Source: an uncultured Gemella sp. (GTDB lineage: Bacteria; Bacillota; Bacilli; Staphylococcales; Gemellaceae). Taken from it: a stretch of DNA of 9,289 nt. The notes beneath the pieces are model-generated. The model had not been told where the DNA came from and did no database searches. It saw only the letters and a program-made list of their open reading frames with translations. Made by a program: the position numbers and the translations under genes. The stretch covers positions 1 through 9,289 of the forward strand of contig CALHQV010000026.1 of NCBI GenBank assembly GCA_938038035.1, given 5' to 3'. Positions 6,383 to 9,289 of the stretch are shown one piece after another; position 1 is the first letter of the stretch; every line of letters begins with the position of its first letter.

Positions 6383-6440
6383 GGAGGTGATGATAAAATC
6401 GATTTCTATGAAATCATGGTTTTTCATTACCTCCTTTTTT
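6383..6440 (+). terminator. Intrinsic terminator of the hrcA-dnaJ operon
   Basis: GGAGGTGATGA (6383-6393) pairs with TCATTACCTCC (6424-6434), 11 pairs with one G-T wobble. The stem continues through AAAA/TTTT and an inner GATTTC/GAAATC hairpin with a three-base loop. Six T residues follow at once (6435-6440), then more T-rich sequence. This is the strongest terminator in the window and closes the heat-shock operon. Unusually, its left arm is an extended Shine-Dalgarno sequence followed by ATG. Confidence 0.88.
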
Positions 6441-6471
6441 GTTGTTTTGTTAAGTAATCTACCATATTTAT

Positions 6472-6500
6472 TTGAATTTTTTTGTAATACAAAGTAAAAT
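6472..6500 (+). promoter_or_regulatory. Probable sigma-A promoter of the yhaM unit
   Basis: TTGAAT (6472-6477, four of six) and TAAAAT (6495-6500, five of six) are 17 bases apart. The start would be near 6507, about 36 bases ahead of the yhaM ATG. It lies downstream of the operon terminator, as an independent unit would need. No CIRCE or CtsR repeat is nearby, so expression is probably not heat-shock controlled. Other AT-rich -10-like strings (for example TATAAA at 6511) exist, which limits certainty. Confidence 0.55.
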
Positions 6501-6542
6501 ATAAGATGGATATAAAATATACTAGGAAGAAGGAGTGAGAAA

Positions 6543-7490
6543 ATGTTCATAAATGAATTTAAGACTGATCAAGAAATCAGTATGTTTTTATTATTGGATA
6601 ATGTTATTCGTGGAGTAGCGGCAAGTGGAAAACCTTATCTAACGCTTTATCTAAAAGATAAAACAGGTAGTATTGATGGTAAGATTTGGGAAGTAAAAGA
6701 AGAAGATAGTGAAAATTTAAAAGCTGGTAAGATGATTCATGTAGAAGGAACTTTACTAGATTATCGAGGAAAGCTTCAGTTAAAAATAAAGAACTATAGA
6801 ATGGCGACTGATAGTGATAATATTGATATTCAAGATTATATTCAAACAGCACCAGTTCCAAAAGATGTAATGATAAATGAATTAAATTACTTCTTAAAAG
6901 AAATAGGGAATGATAATTTAAGAACTGTAACTATTGAATTGTTAAATAAATATAAAAAACAATTTATTAGTTATCCTGCAGCTAAATCAATGCATCATGA
7001 TTTTTATTCAGGTCTAATTTATCATACTACAACGATGTTGAAAATAGCGAAAGCTTTAGTAGCCATTTATCCATCACTAAATAAAGATTTATTATATAGT
7101 GGGATTATTTTACATGATTTAGGAAAAACTATCGAGTTAAGTGGACCTGTAGGAACCTCTTATACATTAGAGGGAGAACTTTTAGGGCATATTGTTATTA
7201 TGAGTGATGAAGTAGCTCGAATGGCTGAAAAATTAGGGATTGAATCTGAAGAGATTATTTTACTTAGACATATGATTCTTGCACATCATGGTAAATATGA
7301 ATTTGGTTCACCAAAATTACCAATGATTAAAGAAGCGGAGATAATTCACTTTATCGATAATATCGATGCTAGAATGATGATGTTTGAGAAAAACTTAGCA
7401 AATGTAGAGCCTGGAACATTTAGCGATAAATTATTTGGTTTAGAAGGAAGACACTTCTATGTGCCTACGTTTGATAGAGAAGAGAATTAA
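6543..7490 (+). CDS. yhaM: 3'-5' exoribonuclease YhaM family
   Basis: YhaM is a Mn2+-dependent 3'-to-5' exonuclease of Gram-positive bacteria that takes part in RNA decay and can also act on single-stranded DNA. The 315-residue protein has the family's length and architecture. An N-terminal OB-fold nucleic-acid binding domain occupies about 10-90 (GVAASGKPYLTLYLKDKTG, then the GKLQLKIKNYR strand). A C-terminal HD metal-dependent phosphohydrolase domain follows, with HH at 151-152, H161, the HD pair at 191-192 in GIILHDLGKTIELSGPVGTSY, and HH at 248-249 in AHHGKYEFGSPK. Start ATG 6543 has AAGGAG (6530-6535) seven bases upstream. It is first in a probable three-gene unit, 29 bases before the unknown anchored protein. 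Its presence next to a heat-shock operon seems to be simple adjacency, because a terminator separates them. Confidence 0.95.
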   Translation: MFINEFKTDQEISMFLLLDNVIRGVAASGKPYLTLYLKDKTGSIDGKIWEVKEEDSENLKAGKMIHVEGTLLDYRGKLQLKIKNYRMATDSDNIDIQDYIQTAPVPKDVMINELNYFLKEIGNDNLRTVTIELLNKYKKQFISYPAAKSMHHDFYSGLIYHTTTMLKIAKALVAIYPSLNKDLLYSGIILHDLGKTIELSGPVGTSYTLEGELLGHIVIMSDEVARMAEKLGIESEEIILLRHMILAHHGKYEFGSPKLPMIKEAEIIHFIDNIDARMMMFEKNLANVEPGTFSDKLFGLEGRHFYVPTFDREEN

Positions 7491-7519
7491 AGAAAAAAAT
7501 TCGAGAGAGAGAAGAAAGT

Positions 7520-8575
7520 ATGAACAAAGGAATAAAATATATATTAGGATTTGTTGCAATTTTTGTTGCGGCTGTAATATGCGTATTTGGAATTATCAAA
7601 TATGAAGAAATGCAAGAAGGAAGTACAACGAATAATAGTGCTAACTTAGGTAGTGCTGATGGTAAAAATTTAGATAAAGAAACAACGATAATTATTGAGA
7701 AAATATCTTCTTTAAATGATATTGATGCACTTAATTCAGAGTTACACTTATCACAATCAGTTGTTGATATTTTAAAAAAATATGCTCCAACTGTATATTA
7801 TACAGTTGATAATAGTGAAGGAGATAATAAATTATACTTCCGTATTGGTAGATATCTAGATAGTAATAAAACAAATGAGATTATTGGTTCATATAAAGTT
7901 GATGGTGGAAAATTAACATCAACAGGTGATGATTTAGGAAAAATTGGTTCTAAAATTAATAATAATGATAAATTAAAATGGAAACAAATTAATTTAGAAA
8001 ATAAGGAACATGATAAAGATATTGCGGAAATGACGGCTAAAAAATATTTGGGAGCTTTATTAGGCGGTAGAGGTCTTAATATGACATCTGTCTTTGGATA
8101 TTTAGCAGATCGTGATAGTATTATAAAACCTCCTAAAGGAAGTAATGTAACAGGTATTGTTCCAAAAAGTTTAGCAGAATTAGTAGATTTATATAATGCT
8201 AGTTATAAAGAAACTTATACTGTGGACCAGGTGAAAAAGGAGCTTACTAAGTATACTAGTAAATATAGTGAAATTGATGATAGTTTTATCGGAAATGAAA
8301 ACAAATATGTTTCTAATATCAATATAGGTGATTTGATCTACTTTAAAAAAGATAATGTGTATGTAGTAGGAATGGGTGGTATAGGAGGAGTTATGACTCT
8401 GTCTCCATCTTCTAAAGACCGCTGGGTAATCGAAGGAGATAAAATTACTATTCCTTTAATTAATACTTTTGAGGGTGGAAAAATAGATGGTCAAATGGTA
8501 CTTCGTTTAAATAATAAGAAATATGAAGGTGGACAAAATAGGTCTAAATACTATGTAGAGAGTATTAGTAAATAA
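7520..8575 (+). CDS. Unrecognised membrane-anchored extracytoplasmic protein
   Basis: I do not recognise this 351-residue protein. It starts with a short Lys-containing stretch and one hydrophobic segment (about 7-26), then KYEE and a Ser/Asn/Gly-rich linker (about 34-52). This looks like an uncleaved signal anchor with the bulk of the chain outside the cell. The single cysteine (C21) is inside the hydrophobic segment and is preceded by A-V-I, which does not fit a lipobox, so a lipoprotein is unlikely. The exposed part is polar and rich in Lys, Asp and Asn. It seems to have a middle region with helical features (about 160-250) and a C-terminal region with beta-type alternation (VGMGGIGGVMTL; DRWVIEGDKITIPLI; GQMVLRLNNKKYEGG). 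The ribosome binding site is only a purine run (GAGAGAGAAGAAAG, 7504-7517). Its stop codon overlaps the next gene's ATG, suggesting coupled expression with the S66 peptidase and possibly a cell-wall role (inference). Confidence 0.85.
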   Translation: MNKGIKYILGFVAIFVAAVICVFGIIKYEEMQEGSTTNNSANLGSADGKNLDKETTIIIEKISSLNDIDALNSELHLSQSVVDILKKYAPTVYYTVDNSEGDNKLYFRIGRYLDSNKTNEIIGSYKVDGGKLTSTGDDLGKIGSKINNNDKLKWKQINLENKEHDKDIAEMTAKKYLGALLGGRGLNMTSVFGYLADRDSIIKPPKGSNVTGIVPKSLAELVDLYNASYKETYTVDQVKKELTKYTSKYSEIDDSFIGNENKYVSNINIGDLIYFKKDNVYVVGMGGIGGVMTLSPSSKDRWVIEGDKITIPLINTFEGGKIDGQMVLRLNNKKYEGGQNRSKYYVESISK

Positions 8576-9289
8576 TGATATTAAATAATAATGATAAGAT
8601 AGCATTGGTAGTATGTTCAAATGGAAAAAATATTGAAGATAAAGATAGATTAGAAAAATTAGAAAGTATTTTAGTAGAGATAGGTTTAGTACCTATCTTT
8701 ACTAAATATATCTACAAAGATAAGGTTGGATGTGGAGCAAAAGCACAAATTCGAGCTGAAGAGTTAATGTCCTTTTATAAAAATAAAGAAATAAAAGCAA
8801 TTTTTGATATTTCTGGTGGAGATATTGCAAATGAAGTATTAGATTATTTAGACTATGATGCAATAAAAAGAAATTATAAACCCTTCTTTGGTTATAGTGA
8901 TTTAACAACAGTTCTGAATGCTCTTGTTAGTAAAACAAATGAGATAAATTACTTATATCAAATTTTAAATATTCTCGAAAGTGATAAAATTAGAGAGAAT
9001 TTTGAGGACACGTTTCTAAAAAATAACCAGACACTTTTTGATGTGAACTGGAAATTTTTCCAAGGGAATAGTATTGAAGGGAGAGTTGTTGGAGGAAATA
9101 TTAGATGTTTCTTGAAATTGGCTGGAACAAAGTATTTTCCAGAAGTGGAAAATAAAGTGTTGTTTATAGAAGGATTAGGAACTTCTATAGAGGGATTGGT
9201 TACACATCTTGCACAGTTAAAGCAGATTGGAGTTTTTGATAAAATTTCAGGATTATTAATAGGAACTTTTACAAAAATTGAAAAAGAAA
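8575..9289 (+). CDS. Peptidase S66 (LD-carboxypeptidase / MccF-like), 3' end cut by window edge
   Basis: S66 enzymes are serine peptidases. LdcA members remove the terminal D-Ala from murein tetrapeptides during wall recycling, and MccF members cleave microcin C-type compounds. The frame is open from ATG 8575 for 238 codons to the window end. The N-terminus NNNDKIALVVCSNG matches the family's opening strand. The ISGGD..NEVLDYLDYDAI region leads to FFGYSDLT, with the predicted nucleophile Ser108; VLFIEGLGTS gives the predicted Glu199 of the Ser-Glu-His triad. The catalytic His should lie past the window end, so completeness is untested. The start overlaps the previous stop by one base (TAATG), with no strong ribosome binding site (only a purine run at 8556-8562), so translation probably depends on coupling. 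The VVCSNG opening and absence of a signal peptide suggest a cytoplasmic enzyme. Whether it is a recycling or a detoxifying member cannot be decided here. Confidence 0.88.
   Translation, partial: MILNNNDKIALVVCSNGKNIEDKDRLEKLESILVEIGLVPIFTKYIYKDKVGCGAKAQIRAEELMSFYKNKEIKAIFDISGGDIANEVLDYLDYDAIKRNYKPFFGYSDLTTVLNALVSKTNEINYLYQILNILESDKIRENFEDTFLKNNQTLFDVNWKFFQGNSIEGRVVGGNIRCFLKLAGTKYFPEVENKVLFIEGLGTSIEGLVTHLAQLKQIGVFDKISGLLIGTFTKIEKE

Noticed and set aside
6332..6550. Minus-strand 72-codon frame between dnaJ and yhaM
   Set aside because: It runs through the terminator hairpin and the yhaM promoter and ribosome binding site, with AT-driven Phe/Ile/Lys composition; no evidence of coding.
8702..8908. 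Minus-strand 68-codon frame inside the S66 peptidase gene
   Set aside because: Antisense shadow of conserved peptidase sequence including the nucleophile region; no ribosome binding site.

Overview
The window is a stretch of low-GC Gram-positive (Firmicutes, class Bacilli) chromosome carrying the class I heat-shock operon hrcA-grpE-dnaK-dnaJ. Around it lie a divergent release-factor gene (prfB) on one side and a second transcription unit on the other, which holds a YhaM-type exoribonuclease, an unrecognised membrane-anchored protein and the start of a peptidase S66 (LD-carboxypeptidase) gene. The AT-rich bias, the short Firmicutes form of DnaK, a CIRCE operator, CtsR-type operators and YhaM all point to Bacilli. 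The protein texture and gene order suggest a Gemella-like organism, but that genus guess is an inference I cannot test here.

Layout. 1-1097 (minus): prfB, from a TTG start, missing only its last codons; it has no in-frame stop at the usual programmed-frameshift position. 1098-1384: divergent control region with a probable prfB promoter (minus), a perfect CtsR heptad repeat, a second inverted CtsR-like repeat overlapping the -35 of a sigma-A-type promoter, and a CIRCE element just downstream. 1385-2392 hrcA, 2406-2981 grpE, then a 220-nt spacer with two hairpins, 3202-5025 dnaK, a terminator-like hairpin, 5103-6254 dnaJ. 6255-6542: a long imperfect stem-loop, then a strong intrinsic terminator that closes the operon, then a promoter for the next unit. 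6543-7490 yhaM, 7520-8575 unknown anchored protein, 8575-9289 S66 peptidase (runs off the end).

How it works together. HrcA (CIRCE) and CtsR (heptad repeats) probably both repress the single promoter in front of hrcA, the dual wiring known from staphylococci. GrpE, DnaK and DnaJ form the Hsp70 folding machine, and HrcA is autoregulated. The widened grpE-dnaK spacer and the hairpin after dnaK are plausible places to adjust the ratio of the four products after transcription. The yhaM unit looks constitutive and separate. Its last two genes overlap by one base, so they are probably translationally coupled and may share a role at the cell envelope.

Most of the window is conserved housekeeping sequence. 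The observations most worth following are the loss of the RF2 frameshift, the two-repressor promoter, the structured RNA between dnaJ and yhaM (including an extended Shine-Dalgarno sequence paired to an anti-Shine-Dalgarno-like arm), the grpE-dnaK spacer hairpins that may be a dispersed repeat, and the unknown protein paired with the S66 peptidase. I see no CRISPR array, tRNA, rRNA, insertion sequence or phage gene.
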